DNA of 64,000 nt from Dermatemys mawii (Eukaryota > Chordata > Testudines > Dermatemydidae). The position numbers and the translations under genes are program-made. The DNA lies in assembly GCA_007922305.1 (NCBI GenBank), contig ML677334.1, forward strand, positions 20,054,425 through 20,118,424. Direction: 5' to 3'. Positions 52,579-64,000 of this stretch are shown in pieces; position 1 is the stretch's first letter; each line of letters opens with the position of its first letter. The notes beneath the pieces were generated by a model. That model did no database searches. It was not told where the DNA came from and worked only from the letters and a program-made list of their open reading frames with translations.

Positions 52579-53468
52579 AGGTGGTTCCCAAACTTGGGTT
52601 TGATTCATGAAATGTTACAGGGGGTTCTTGGGAAAAAAATTTCTAATGGCGGACAGAGCTGTCCCTAGGGACCCTGGGAAGCACGGGGCCAACTGCCTGG
52701 AGCCTTGGGGACTTCCAAGAGCGAAGCAGATCAAAGCAAGCATATTTCTCACACTGAGATTTAAACTTCAAGACTCCTTTTATGAAACAGAAAGGGAGGT
52801 GAATATTTTTTGCTGTTTTTAAAATGAAATAGACTACTAGTGTTGTTTTTAAAATTATTATGATGAACAAGTTTAAGCTTTGTTGTAACATGCGTTGTTT
52901 TCCTGGACTGCTCAAGACCTGAATGCTTGTGTAGGATGAACTCTAAGCTAGCTTCTTAAATACTTTCATTCAGTTTCACATATGATACTCCTTGATGAAA
53001 CATAGGAGCCGGAGGCGACGAGGGTCACATGCCATCCCCGCATCAGCACGCCCCCCCATGGGTCCCTACCCTTTTTTTCCATGCCCCCCTTTTCCAATAG
53101 TGCCCCCCAGGCCCAAGGGTGTGCGGGGGCTTTACCCCCACACCCGTTTTTTCTACTGGCCCCTCTGATAGGACTGGTCTTATAACAAGCTTGAATCAAA
53201 AGTGATACAAGCTGCAAAAGTGTTTTTGGAAGAGTGTTGCCGTTTTCATAATGTAATAAAAATACCACAATTATAAGAATAATTAATAAATAGAATAGAA
53301 TAACCATGTCCTAAAAACAAATTTTATATTTCCAAGATCACTGCTTTTATAATTTATGCTGAGATAAGAGAGAAAATCCCTGGAACTATTCGTTTTTAGG
53401 CGGGGGTTCATGAGACTTGACATTTTAGTGAAAAGGGTTCATGGGTTGTTAAAGTTTGGGAACTACTG
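52579..53468. mobile_element. hAT MITE, 890 bp, with nested insert
   Basis: Terminal inverted repeats AGGTGGTTCCCAAACTTG (left) and AAAGTTTGGGAACTACTG (right) are flanked by a perfect 8-bp duplication, CCATAGAA (52571-52578, 53469-53476). The middle holds 'ctgtccctagggaccctgggaagcacggggcc' and AT-rich sequence. There is no transposase frame; the ~90-113 codon frames across it are chance. A GC-rich insert interrupts it at 53008-53167. Confidence 0.92.
53008..53167. mobile_element. GC-rich insert nested in a hAT MITE
   Basis: Sequence from 'gccggaggcgacgaggg' to 'ttctactggcccctctg' is much more C-rich than the host element. ATAGGA stands on both sides (53002-53007 and 53168-53173), a possible target duplication. 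The family is not identified. Confidence 0.55.
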
Positions 53469-53476
53469 CCATAGAA

Positions 53477-56400
53477 TATAGTGATATTAGCTATATCTCA
53501 CAGAGTTTTCATAACTTTATTAATTAAGGAATTAATGCCTTAAAAGGACTTCAGTATATTGTGATCAAACAATCACTTAGCCTATGATGCCTCTGAACTT
53601 TTCACCATGTAACATTTTATACTGTATTTGTTTAATATAATTATGGAATAATCCTCAGTCCAGTTTCCTGGAACGATACAAGAGGTCTTTCTTCTCCCCA
53701 TGTGTTCCTGGTTTACAGCCTTACTTAGAAGGGAGTTATGTTTGTGAACCTTTGTTTCGCTGCACTGCAAGGGCCAATTCCAACATATTTCTGATTTGAT
53801 TTTTTTTAAAATGTGTCAGTCTAACGTACATTTTTGCTGAAATCTCGTCCTACAGTTTTACATAACTGGATACACATTGAAGTAACAAATTATATATATA
53901 ATATAAAAATAATAATAGTGCAGGTTGTTTCTACAGTTTTGTGTTTCATCTCTTCAACCAAGTAGAAGATTACACTTTATTTTCAGACTCAAGTTACTTA
54001 TCTTTTTATTGGAGCTGAGTCAACAAAAAAGCCCAACATCTGAACAGCACCAAACCTAGAAGCATTTCAAATCTGATTCAGTCCTGTCGCTCTTAAAGGG
54101 CCAGAACAAAACCCTGAATATTACCGCTACATAACCTTCAGATCTTTAGTTATCTTTTATTAAGTATTTAAAATGTTTTATTCTGGGGAAGGAAGACTCA
54201 GAAGAAGACACCTTTTAACTTAAATATATTTAAGGTTTTAATTTTAGCAGAGTATTAGTTATGTACAAGCACCAGGATCCTACTAATATTTTTATGGGAT
54301 GGAAATATTTGAAAAGAGAAAATAGTTGGAAAATGTTGGCTCTGCTGTTGCTGTCCTCTCTCTCCTCCTTTAAAAATGTTCATGGTTCCTTACACACACT
54401 CTAAATGATCTATTGATATATCACCACTTACCACAGTACTTCATTCATGTAAGTGTTTTTTTTGTGTGAATGCAAAAGATCAAATCTTTTAGAACTTAAT
54501 TTCTGAATGCCTGAATTTTTGAACAACAGGACTTTTCTTTGAAATTTATATTATATATATATATATTATATACATATATGTATATAAAATTATACAATAA
54601 TTCATTGTTAAGGTAAGGAGAGGGAAGCATTCCAGCTGCAAACCAAGTTTTCTAGGATCTTTTGGTTGATTGCTTATATCTATAATATCACAGTGTTATC
54701 ATATGGATGATATTGTCTGTAGCATTAAAAGTGAGAACACATAACAGTCCCCAAACAGAACTTCATTGGATCAATTCTTGTTATATGAGATCTCCATTAT
54801 TGGAGGTTTTCAGCCATGCTAACCCATTCTATACAATCTTCTGTTAATCTCTTTGTGGATTAATTGTCTTTTTGATCCATGCAGGATACCACTTCATCCA
54901 TCCAAGATCTTCATCTGCCTTGTGTTCTTCTGCCATCCACTTTCCCTTCGAGTGCCCATAAACATGTATCGCCTGCTGAATCCCTTAAAATGTGCTCTGC
55001 AAATCATATCTTCCTTTTCACAAGACTGCTGTCTAGTGTTTGCTGAATTCTGGTAATCTTCAGTGTGAATGAATTACAGAGCATTAAATGGTAATGGGGA
55101 ATTATTAGAAAAAGAGTAAAAAAAATAAGTAAATTATTTTTTTTCTATATATCATAGTTTCAAAAGTTACTACAAGCTTGAAGCTCCTTGGCATTGTTTA
55201 AGCTAATTCTTTACAAATCCCTTTAAAATGTGCACTCAACTTGAAACACATTTTTAGGGCCAAAGAGCATCTGTGTAAAACTACAAAAACAATATCTTTG
55301 AGTCTGTTCTGTTGGCTTCTGGGAGCTGAGTGGGTGGTGAGGAGTCCCTTCCTTTTAATAATGTTTTTGCAAATAGAAGTCTTGCAACAGTATGAGGAAG
55401 GTAAGTTAAATGGGACAGAAAAAAGAGGACTGCTTTCATGCACTTCTTTCAGTTGTAATTTTTGTAGAAACTGAGACCTTATTCAATACATTGAATAAAT
55501 AATTAAATGTATCAGGATGAAATAATGAAATGTGTATGGATTAACAAAGTACCTAAGTAGATCTGTTAATTTCATATAGATTTTAGTAACCTGGCTTTCA
55601 AAATGTATATTAGAAATTTGAACACAGTGCTGCCTGTTCATGTCAATATAATTAAGGGTCTCTGAGCATTTCCATTACAGGAGTCTATTTTCTTGGGTTT
55701 ATAACCCAGCTGTTAAAAAAAGAAAAAATTGCCCTGGGCATCAGTATGACATATAAGGTCTGAGAAAATTTTTATACTAAATTGAATTGAAGTTGATTTG
55801 TTGTATACAGTTTGTATGACGCTCTGGGATTTTTGAGGATAAACGGGTACACCGTATGTAAATTTTTATGATTAGTAATTAAGTTCTAGTAGTGCCATAT
55901 GCCAAAAAATAAGGTAGAAGTCTCGTCTGAGAAAATAACCTTTCCTTTTAACCTTGGGTTCTAAAGCAGCTTTGTTAAACATGGGAGTTGAAAATTAAAT
56001 TTAACATTTAATTTAAAAAAAAAATCAGGGAAATTTTGCAGGTTGCATTGAGGATTACTCTTTTAAGGGAACTTAACATTTAAAGTTTTTGGCTGTGATC
56101 CTGGGCTGTGTCCATGCTGTGGCCAGTGAAGCCTAGTAAGGGGAGAGAGCAAAAATGACTAGAGAGCGCAGGCTGAGGACTGTGCCTCAGCCTCAGGGCT
56201 GCTGTATCTTATACACAGTTGCCTGTGGCGCTAATGGGTCATTCTGAAAGCTGGAGAATATGGAGATATACTCTGGCCCTTATATCAGGAGATATGGTGG
56301 GGAGGCATAGATGCCGCTCAGACAGCTCTATGCCGCCAGGAGATTCCCTTACACTGGGGGAAGATATTGCCCTGGTTAATTAAAACCAGCATTTCTGGCT

Positions 56401-56845
56401 GGTTTACACTGCCTTAGCAAGGACCAGGACTTGGCCTTATGTATTTGTTATTATGCAGTAACGAATTTTTTTATAAACTGATAGGCTATTTAGTGCAAAA
56501 TACTCTATCTGGTTCTGGCACAATAAATCTGACAGTCATAATGTCAATATAGTGTCAGATAACCATTTTCCTTATCAGAAAACCTTATGCTAACAGAACA
56601 AATTGTTCTCATTTGAAAAATGTTGCTAATCTTTTCAAAAAAACCAACATGCAAACAAAGTTGAAAGTTTCTGCAATGTGTTATGTGGCCTGCTATGGTA
56701 TAGTCACAATTCTGGATTTCTTCTGCATTTAAGTTGCCTCCATGAGCAGTAAGTTATACTCAAAGGAGGGAATTTAAAATGCTCAAGGCGAAAACATTTA
56801 AAAACTTAAACTTAAACCAGTTCAACCAAGAATTTAAAACACTTG
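53477..56845. other. intron, AT-rich, no recognisable feature
   Basis: Contains (TA)n tracts at 53891-53903 and 54547-54595. No element or exon was recognised. Confidence 0.45.
54547..54595. repeat. (TA)n low-complexity tract
   Basis: An AT-only stretch with tatatata and tacatatatgtata; part of it is self-complementary. Confidence 0.95.
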
Positions 56846-56849
56846 GTGC

Positions 56850-56950
56850 TGATTTAGGCCCCGGTCCTGCAAAGGGTCAGTCTCAGCAGAATTCATTGAT
56901 TTCAGTTGAGCAGCTGCCTAAGAGTATCCCTTTGAGAGTTGGGCCTATGG
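56850..56950. repeat. short palindromic reptile repeat
   Basis: 'gatttaggccccggtcctgcaaaggg' and 'gagttgggcctatgggt' frame 'attcattgatttcagttgag', the same style of repeat as at 10590 and 11693. Confidence 0.5.
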
Positions 56951-59900
56951 GTCCTTTACAATGAACTTGCTCAAGGCTGCACACGACCCATATTAAGGGC
57001 TTATAAGGGACTTAGAGAAGCATAAGGTCTTGTGCAAGCACTCAGCACTAGGGTGAATTTCCTTCTGTAGCTCATTTAAGCTGTGTTCAAGGAGGCATTT
57101 TAAATCTCAACCAAAACTTTTAAAGCTTCACATGTGGCTGGATCAGGAATGGGCTGATACTGTGACACATCAAGGCTCTGGACTTCGTTTCCTGTCTCAC
57201 TTCACCAGAGTCCAAATTTTGTGACCTTCAGAATACTGCAAAACTCACCTATTCTCTTAGGCTGTCCCAGGTAGTGTGGAATTAATAATAAATTAGGGGG
57301 AGTTTATGGTAGAGGCCACATAAAGGCACCATTTCTTGTAGCGAAGTATTCATTGTTTAAAAAGTTTATCTGAAGGTTTAAGTTAACTGAATTCTGGCAA
57401 AAAAAAAAAAAATGAGGACTTTAGTGAGATCTGTTTCCAGATGGGTCTCACTATTTAATTAATTTAGTAACTATAAGTAGCCACAGGAGATTTTTCTCCT
57501 CAACGGAGTGAGTGCAAGATGGCGGCCCAAGTGATTATTCATAACTTTGCAGGATGTTTTATGCAAGAAATCACAGGACCTCATGAGTCTTCAAGACTTT
57601 TAAAGAGAAGAAAGTATAGTTTGAATAGACGCTGTGTGACTAACCCGCAGATTATAGTAAAGTCACTTACAAGTCCATTGAGAAAATCTTTTTACCACCT
57701 TTTATTTAAAAAAAGAAAAAAAAGTTAGCGCTTAGGGCTCTGACATGCTCCCAAGGAAACAAGGAAATTGATAATGAAGTTTGTCTCTAAGCTTTCACAA
57801 TCATGATTTGAAATGTTCTTTATGTATTTATTACAAGTCACTTTGTTTAATTAGATAATGATTACATTTCAGTTGAGGTAAATATTTATAGATTCAAAAT
57901 TTATTTATTTAAACATTTTAGGGTCTGATTTCCAGCCATTGGCCTCCACTTGGACATACACAATTATGCATGCACATACATGTGCCTGCATGTGAAAAAT
58001 CTGCATGTGTACATAAATAATTCTAAAATTCACATCCAAGTGTTAGAATACCTATTTCTCCTCATTTGTTTTGTGGGTGCAAATTCTAAACCTGCTCACA
58101 AATTATTAGAATGCCCAGTGCAGATGTGCACAAGTGGAGACCTTGTAAAGTCCCACTTAAAACTTTGTGCCTGAATATTAATCAAGGCAGGGAAGTGGTG
58201 GTTATATTGTTTGATTTGTATATTTAAATCTTTGATTTATATTATCTTTTTTGTTCATTTTTTGGATTTTTCCTCCATGATATCTGCAGAGACCACTCTA
58301 TCTGTGAAGATAATGTTTCTGAATGGTAAAATCTGAAGGTTACACTACTGAACAATCATCTATTCACCTTGCAAAAGCTATAATCTTTCTGTGTCTCTTT
58401 GTAGACTCTTCATATGAACTCAAGGCAGGTCAAATTCCCACAAACAGTCAGCTAAATGGGTGTGTTCATGGATAATGATGGGTTATGATCTTTTGGAAGA
58501 CATCCTACTTAGAATCTGATGCTGAGAGAAGTCAGTTCTTTGGGAGTTACAGACACACTTATGTCGCTCCAGATCAGGTCCTAAAAGGAACAAATTTGCA
58601 TTTCCGTGTCTCTCTCTCTATTTCAGTAACCAGAACAAAATCACCCAGATACTGCATATGTTCCAGCAACAGTGTACATAGGAGAAGACACCAACAGAAT
58701 GACACACAGAGTGCTCTTACTTTATGTACCTCCATTCTACCCGGCTTTGGAGGAAGTGAGTCTCCTGGGGCTGAAGTTGAGGTGGAAAATCTGATTTCTC
58801 TCATCACCAAGTTTCTAATATCATGAGTCAGATAGTTTGGAGGTGGGGGTGAGGAGGAAGGTAGGCACCATTAGGCAAGTAGAGAGGAGGGACAGACAAA
58901 CTAGTCACCCCACCCTAGAAAGCTCCCACACACAGTCATACTTGGGGAAAATAATGGCAGTGTGCCTGTGTAGCTGGAAGTTTGCCTCAGCAAATATGTT
59001 TTAAAGTTTGTGATGCTTGAAGAGATTTGTAGTATACAGGTTTATTTTAAAAGTTCCAGAGATGTAAAAGAAGTACTGAAGATAAGTAAGATGTATATGA
59101 GGAGGATTTTGTTAGTTATGATTCTTTTTGCTGCTGTCTTAATAATTGCTATTACTTCTGTAAGGCTTTACTTGAAATGGGAGGGATTGATGTTTCTGTG
59201 TGCTACAGGATCTGTTTGCCACTGACTTCCCATGAAACCCTGGGTAACTGAGTTACTCTCTCTACTCATCTGTAAAATGAACGTAAATAGGTGTGCTTCA
59301 CATGAGTAAAGATAAATTCATTGATAATTGCAGATCCTCTGGAAGTCAATTTATCAGTACAAACTATTATTAGAGGTATAATACTGGCAGTTTAGAGGAT
59401 TAAACATAGCTATCTATTAAATATGAATAGAAATGTTCACCTTTATTGTACATAGATATACAATTAGAACATATACTGGTTGTGAGATACAGGGAAAACT
59501 TCTTACGACCAGGTGGCCTCTGAAGTAGATTAATGATAATGAGCTGACTCCAGTCTTTCTGGAATATGAAGTTTAACTGTTTAGCTCTGCTATGAGGAAA
59601 TAGATATCCATATTGTCTCCAATTCCACAATCAGACATTAAAAGGTGTTATGTGTAGCGACAGAGCGTTTCCTTCATTGAAGAAACACTGAAATCAGATT
59701 AGGAGTGTGTGAATAAAATATTATTGTAATGAATTATGGTATTAAAGTTTTTAAAGTTAATCAATAATCTTTCCAAAACAGGATAGACCATGATTTCTTT
59801 TGATTTCAGGGAGACAGTTTTGAAAGCAGGGACAAAAAGGCACATTTATTTTTTCTTTAGGTATCTGCTGATTAGTTAATTAGATATTTTCATCAGTCAG

Positions 59901-61383
59901 CATGATCTCTGTATTTGGGCTGCATATTGTCTTAAGCTGGATTTGCCATAACAGTGACTTTGACTTCAGTTAACAGAAACAAAATTTACTTTGTTCACAT
60001 TAAATCTGATTTCTTATCAAGTATGGTAGTATTCATGCTCCAGAAACTGTGCCTTTGGCAGGACTGAAACTGAAGTTAAATTGGTCCTGTTAGCCCAAAG
60101 GTTCCTACTTTGTTAAAAGGTTCATAGCAGGTCAGGTATTTTTTTAGTATATTTTTAAAGGCTTGGTTGAGCTAATTTAATTTCTGTTCATTAATTCCTC
60201 TCCCCCAACCCCCCCTACAAAATAAATGAATCCAGTTTAGCTTCAATATACCTTATTCACACTGCTTTTTATTGCAAGCCGCAGTTCAGCCAGCTGTAAG
60301 ATTGCCCAGCTGCCTCAGGTTTCCCAATTTAGCACTGGAAATGATTTCAGCATGGCTAAAAGTTTTCAGTGGCCAATTTGGAAACAGGATTCAATTTGTG
60401 AAAATGTCCCAAAATGGCCACTGAAAACAAAACAAAAACAAACAAAAAATGGTGAGGGGAAATGTGAGTGTTGTAATTTTTTGTTCTTGGGAACGGGTGT
60501 GTGGATAGATTATAGAGCAGGAGAAGTTGAATATCAATTCTTAGTCTTGCACTTTTGCCACCCTCTGAGGGACTTCTCCTCTTGGCCTGGGCTTAATTGC
60601 AGCACTGACATAAACAAGGGGTTTAGTGTGAAACTCTGTGCAGGCAGCTGGGGGTGAACTGGCTGCAAAGAGCAGGATCGAGTTTAATACTGAGGCAAAA
60701 TAGTATGGTTTTATCTGGGAGCAATAGTAGGAAGGAAAAAAGGTTTGCAGCTGTGTGGTGAGAATGCATGTCTAATCAAAGAAGTCCCTGGCATTAAATG
60801 TTATATTGACATGGCCAGGAGTAAAAAATAGTAATACTTCCATGTCTCAAACACTATTGAACTTGAAACTGCTTCGGTCCAGCCATTGGATCTCAGTTGT
60901 ATTTTACAGTGTAAATGTGTGTGCAGCTCAACAAAGGGTTGATTAAGCATGGATTTATTGTTGCACTTTTATAGAAAACCTCAGTGTGTCTTGAAGTTTA
61001 TAAAGACAGACATGTTAATGAAAGCCCGTTGGCAAACCTAGAATTCGAAAATAGGCAACAATAAATAGTCTGATCTTGCAGCTATGTGAAAAAATATGCA
61101 TATACTGTCTGACTTATATACATACACAGTGATTATTTTCTATATAAATTGCAGTAGTCAGAGAGAAGGTTGCAAGCCTTATTTGTTAATCCTTTGCTTG
61201 TACCATGGACCATTTTAATACCTTAGGGATAAGGATTGTTTCGTATTGTTCACAAGTGGGGTTCTTTTTAAAATTTTGTTACTTAGACTTTTTTAAATTT
61301 AAGTTTTGATACTGGTTGATTTAATTATTTTAAATTGCCAGGGTGAAGAGCACTGTTATAACCCTATAAATATTTGTCTGTTT
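56951..61383. other. intron, no recognisable element
   Basis: AT-rich unique DNA. An AAGATGGCGGC word with an ATG at 57519 begins a 69-codon frame of no known family. Frames at 58485-58826 and 60352-60657 also lack motifs. Confidence 0.4.
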
Positions 61384-61391
61384 GTCTAGTT

Positions 61392-61639
61392 CAGAGGTTC
61401 TCAGACTTCATTGCACCGTGACCCCCTTCTGACAACAAAAATTACTACACAATTCGAAGAGTGGGGACCGAAGCCTGAGCCCACCCAAGTCCCTTTGCCT
61501 TGCGAGGGGGCCTGTAACCTGAGCCCCACCACCCAGGGCTGACTCCCTCGGGCTTTGGCTTCAGTCCTGAGCCCCTGAAAGTCTAAGCCAGCCCTGGTGA
61601 CCCACTTTGGGGTCCCGTCCCACAGTTTGAGAACCGCTG
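61392..61639. mobile_element. hAT MITE, 248 bp
   Basis: Ends CAGAGGTTCTCAGACTTC and CACAGTTTGAGAACCGCTG, with a perfect 8-bp duplication GTCTAGTT (61384-61391, 61640-61647). Inside are 'gtgacccccttctgacaacaaaaatt' and 'ggtgacccactttggggtcccg', words of a common turtle hAT family. The ends closely resemble those of the hAT element at 46891-49522. Confidence 0.94.
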
Positions 61640-61647
61640 GTCTAGTT

Positions 61648-62934
61648 AAAGGGAAGAGAGTGAGTGTAACTGAAAGCTATCTCCAAATATATATACATAT
61701 TCATTTTTCTTCTAACTCTTGGTGAACACCATACATTACTGATATTGTCGTTTCTGGTTTTCTCTGTATAGGTACTTGTCTATACAATCAGCAGCACCAC
61801 TTTTGCAAAGAGCCTCCATAATGATGAAAAATGCCCATTCAATAGATCAGCTTATTGTTATATCCAAAAATTGCTGAAATTCCACTAGACATTGCATGCA
61901 GAGCTCTATCACACGAATATCACCATTAAAGTGTTCTGTCCTTCATGTTATAGAAATCTTTGGTCAACCTTGAAAAACTTATGAATGCTTATACCTTATC
62001 TGTACACAGGAAAAGGAAAACTTTAGAGGCTAAAAACTCAGCTGGCATTTTCACAGTGGTACTAATCTAAGATATTTCCAAAATGTGTTCCTCCCCTGTG
62101 AAAATGGGCTTCTAAATAAATGTTTATTATTTCTCAATGATTTTCTGATCAAATATATCCACTTTATGCAAATTAACAAATAGCTCTTCTAACAGGTCAT
62201 CAAGCTCGACTAGGGACCTAAAAATCGAGCCGTTCTGGCACAAGCATCAAAACTAGTAATAAAAGTTCTGCTATTAGTATTTAGCTGACAATTTTACTGA
62301 TGTTATGTTACAGAATAGCACTTTGCTCACTTTCTCATAGTTGTGCTTGCCTTACTGTCTGCATAAAAAAAGGAATAAAAAATGTATTTTTCATCAGTTA
62401 AATAAGTAGATTTGACTCTGAAAAGACATAGTGAGCAGATCTATTGACTAAGAACATAATTTTTCATAGCCACTTTTCTGAGTATAAAAGCACATTAAAA
62501 ATAAGAAAAAATAATTGACAAAATAAGCAGAATTTCAATTCCCAGCAAAGTTGTTTTTATAATCGGAAACAATTGTGTTTGTAAATTTTATCCATAGGCC
62601 TAAATTTTACCTGAAGAATAGGATAATAAATTTTAACATTTAAAAAATTACAATTAATTATAGAAATTCTCTCATTTGATTATAATTGTTTGTATGAGCA
62701 TTCACTTAAGTCATATATTTTTCTTCATAACAGACTTCAAAACATGCAATCTGAAGAAAGAAGCACTGTTTTTGCACATTAGATTTCATAGATATGTATA
62801 TTGCAGTTTATTGATACAGATAGAAGTTGAATGCAAATATCTGAGAGTAGAATTAGGTCCATTGAACTTTCTATATGAGGGTCATCTGACTTCGAAAGGA
62901 TGGGCAAGACGCACAAAATTCTTGCAGCCTGAAC
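61648..62934. other. intron, no recognisable feature
   Basis: AT-rich unique sequence; nothing was identified before the CR1 element. Confidence 0.4.
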
Positions 62935-63853
62935 ATAAGAACATAAGAATAGCTGTACTGGGTCAGACCAAAGGTCCATCCAGCCCAGTATCCTGTGTAC
63001 CGACAATGCACAATGCCAGGTGCCCCAGAGTGATTGAAACTAACAGGTAATGATCAAGTGATCTCTCTCTTGCCATCCCTCTCCCTCCTCTGACAAACAG
63101 AGACTAGGGACACCATTCCTTACCCAGCCTGGCTAATAATTAATGGACTTAACCTCTGTGAATTTATCCAGTTCTTTTTTAAAAACTGTCATATTCCTAG
63201 CCTTCACAACCTCCTCAGGCAAGGAGTTCCTCAGGTTGACTGTGCGCTTTGTGTAGAATAACTTCCTTTTATTTGTTTTAAACCTGCTGTCCATTAATTT
63301 CATTTGGTGGCCCCTAGTTCTTATATTATGGGAACAAGTAAATAACTTTTCCTTATACACTTTCTCCACACCATTCATAATTTTATACATCTCTATCCTA
63401 TCTTCCCTTAGTCTTCTCTTTTCCAAACTGAAAAGTCCTAGCCTCTTTAATCTTTCCCCATTTGGGACCTGTTCCAAACCCCTAATCATTTTAGTTGCCC
63501 TTCTCTCAACCTTTTCTAATGCCAGTATATCCTTTTTGCGATGAGGAGACCACATCTTTATGCAGTATTCAAGATGTGGGTGCACCATGGATTTATACAA
63601 GGGCAATAAGCTATTCTCTATCCCTTTTTTAATAATTGCTAACATCTTGTTTGCTTTTTTGACTGCCGCTGCACACTTTGTGGATATCTTTAGAGAACTA
63701 TCCACGATGACTCCAAGATCCTTTTCCTGATTAGTTGTAGCTAAATTAGCCCCAATCATATTGTATGTATAGTTGGGGTTATTTTTTCCAATGTGCATTA
63801 CTTTACATTTATTTAAATTTCATTTGCCATTTTGTTGCCAGTTACTTAGTTTT
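62935..63853 (-). mobile_element. CR1 LINE, 5'-truncated, well preserved
   Basis: On the + strand it starts with 'gaacataagaacataagaat', the reversed (TTCTTATG)n tail of CR1, then 'gtactgggtcagaccaaaggtccatcc', the reversed 3' UTR. The coding part follows (63133-63798), and the 5' edge is near 'ccattttgttgccagttac'. About 920 bases are kept. Divergence looks low, with an open frame through the whole coding part, so it is one of the younger insertions here. Confidence 0.95.
63133..63798 (-). CDS. CR1 ORF2 C-terminal fragment (reverse transcriptase end)
   Basis: A 221-codon frame with a stop at its 3' end. It corresponds to the region after the reverse-transcriptase catalytic centre: HPHLEYCIKMWSPHRKKD at about residues 73-90, then EKVERRATKMIRGL, LKRLGLFSLEKRRLREDRIEMYKI, and the C-terminal RTVNLRNSLPEEVV and KKELDKF. 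These blocks are standard in CR1 elements of turtles and crocodiles. The YADD catalytic motif, the rest of the polymerase and the endonuclease are missing, lost by 5' truncation at insertion, so it cannot work. The first Met is only the first in-frame ATG of the fragment. CR1 ORF2 is normally around 900-1000 aa. It is a transposon remnant, not a host gene. Confidence 0.93.
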   Translation of the reverse strand: MHIGKNNPNYTYNMIGANLATTNQEKDLGVIVDSSLKISTKCAAAVKKANKMLAIIKKGIENSLLPLYKSMVHPHLEYCIKMWSPHRKKDILALEKVERRATKMIRGLEQVPNGERLKRLGLFSLEKRRLREDRIEMYKIMNGVEKVYKEKLFTCSHNIRTRGHQMKLMDSRFKTNKRKLFYTKRTVNLRNSLPEEVVKARNMTVFKKELDKFTEVKSINY

Positions 63854-63919
63854 GTAACACCAACTCTGGTGATTTAACCAACATTCTGGTAGTTTTAAGT
63901 CTATACGTAATATGACCTA

Positions 63920-63951
63920 ACCCTCTCTCCCTCCCCGCCCTCCCCCCCCCT

Positions 63952-63953
<2 letters not shown>
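63920..63953. repeat. pyrimidine-rich low-complexity tract
   Basis: ccctctctccctcc-type sequence with a C9 run sits directly before the (CA)n array. Confidence 0.95.

Positions 63954-64000
<47 letters not shown>
63954..64000. repeat. (CA)n microsatellite, runs off the window end
   Basis: At least 23 uninterrupted CA units reach the last base; the true length is unknown. Likely polymorphic. Confidence 0.98.

Noticed and set aside
58485..58826. 113-codon frame on the + strand, with a 78-codon frame opposite
   Set aside because: Both strands are open over the same bases, with no motifs; treated as chance.

Overview
This window is vertebrate nuclear DNA, most likely from a turtle or close relative. 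The only host coding sequence I can support is one 128-bp exon on the + strand (24671-24798) of GMDS, GDP-mannose 4,6-dehydratase. It has a clean acceptor, a clean donor and 42 whole codons matching the middle of the protein. Everything else is intron: at least 24.7 kb before the exon and 39.2 kb after it. That fits GMDS, known in vertebrates as a small protein (about 370 aa) spread over very long introns. The reptile/turtle assignment rests on the repeats: CR1 LINEs with turtle/crocodile-type 3' ends, several non-autonomous hAT families, short palindromic elements built around 'cattgacttcaatggg'-like cores, and a Penelope-like insertion carrying hammerhead-like motifs.

Layout. 1-240: weak CT/GA-rich repeat. 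220-1390: LTR-like interspersed repeat. 2655-3328: CR1 (+). 4960-5170: old SINE/L3-type remnant. 5567-5647: near-perfect palindrome of about 80 bp. 6207-6903: inverted Penelope-like insertion with a 13-bp target duplication and a 400-N gap. 10980-11072: 46-bp tandem duplication. 11406-11692: inverted-repeat DNA element. 16270-16670: MIR-like SINE split by a palindromic element. 17612-17741: hAT MITE. 21600-22211: hAT MITE with an internal ~93-bp tandem array. 24671-24798: GMDS exon. 28500-29123: GC-rich hAT-type element with a perfect 21-bp hairpin. 30748-31432: CR1 (-). 32821-33022: hAT MITE. 38744-38889: hAT MITE. 43816-44212: GC-rich hAT MITE. 46891-49522: broken hAT element with transposase remains and 15-bp perfect terminal repeats. 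51307-51985: inverted-repeat element with a TA-flanked Tigger-like MITE inside it. 52579-53468: hAT MITE with a nested GC-rich insert. 61392-61639: hAT MITE. 62935-63853: CR1 (-) with a 221-codon open fragment. 63954-64000: (CA)n running off the end.

No host genes act together here. The strongest interaction visible is among mobile elements: the broken hAT element at 46891-49522 has ends (CAGTGGTTCTCAACT) close to those of at least three short non-autonomous elements in the window, so a transposase of this kind may have moved them. I saw no tRNA, rRNA, CRISPR, promoter or polyadenylation site that I would assign to a host gene, and no convincing new system. The items most worth a second look are the palindrome at 5567-5647, the paired hammerhead-like motifs around the gap, and the nested DNA elements.
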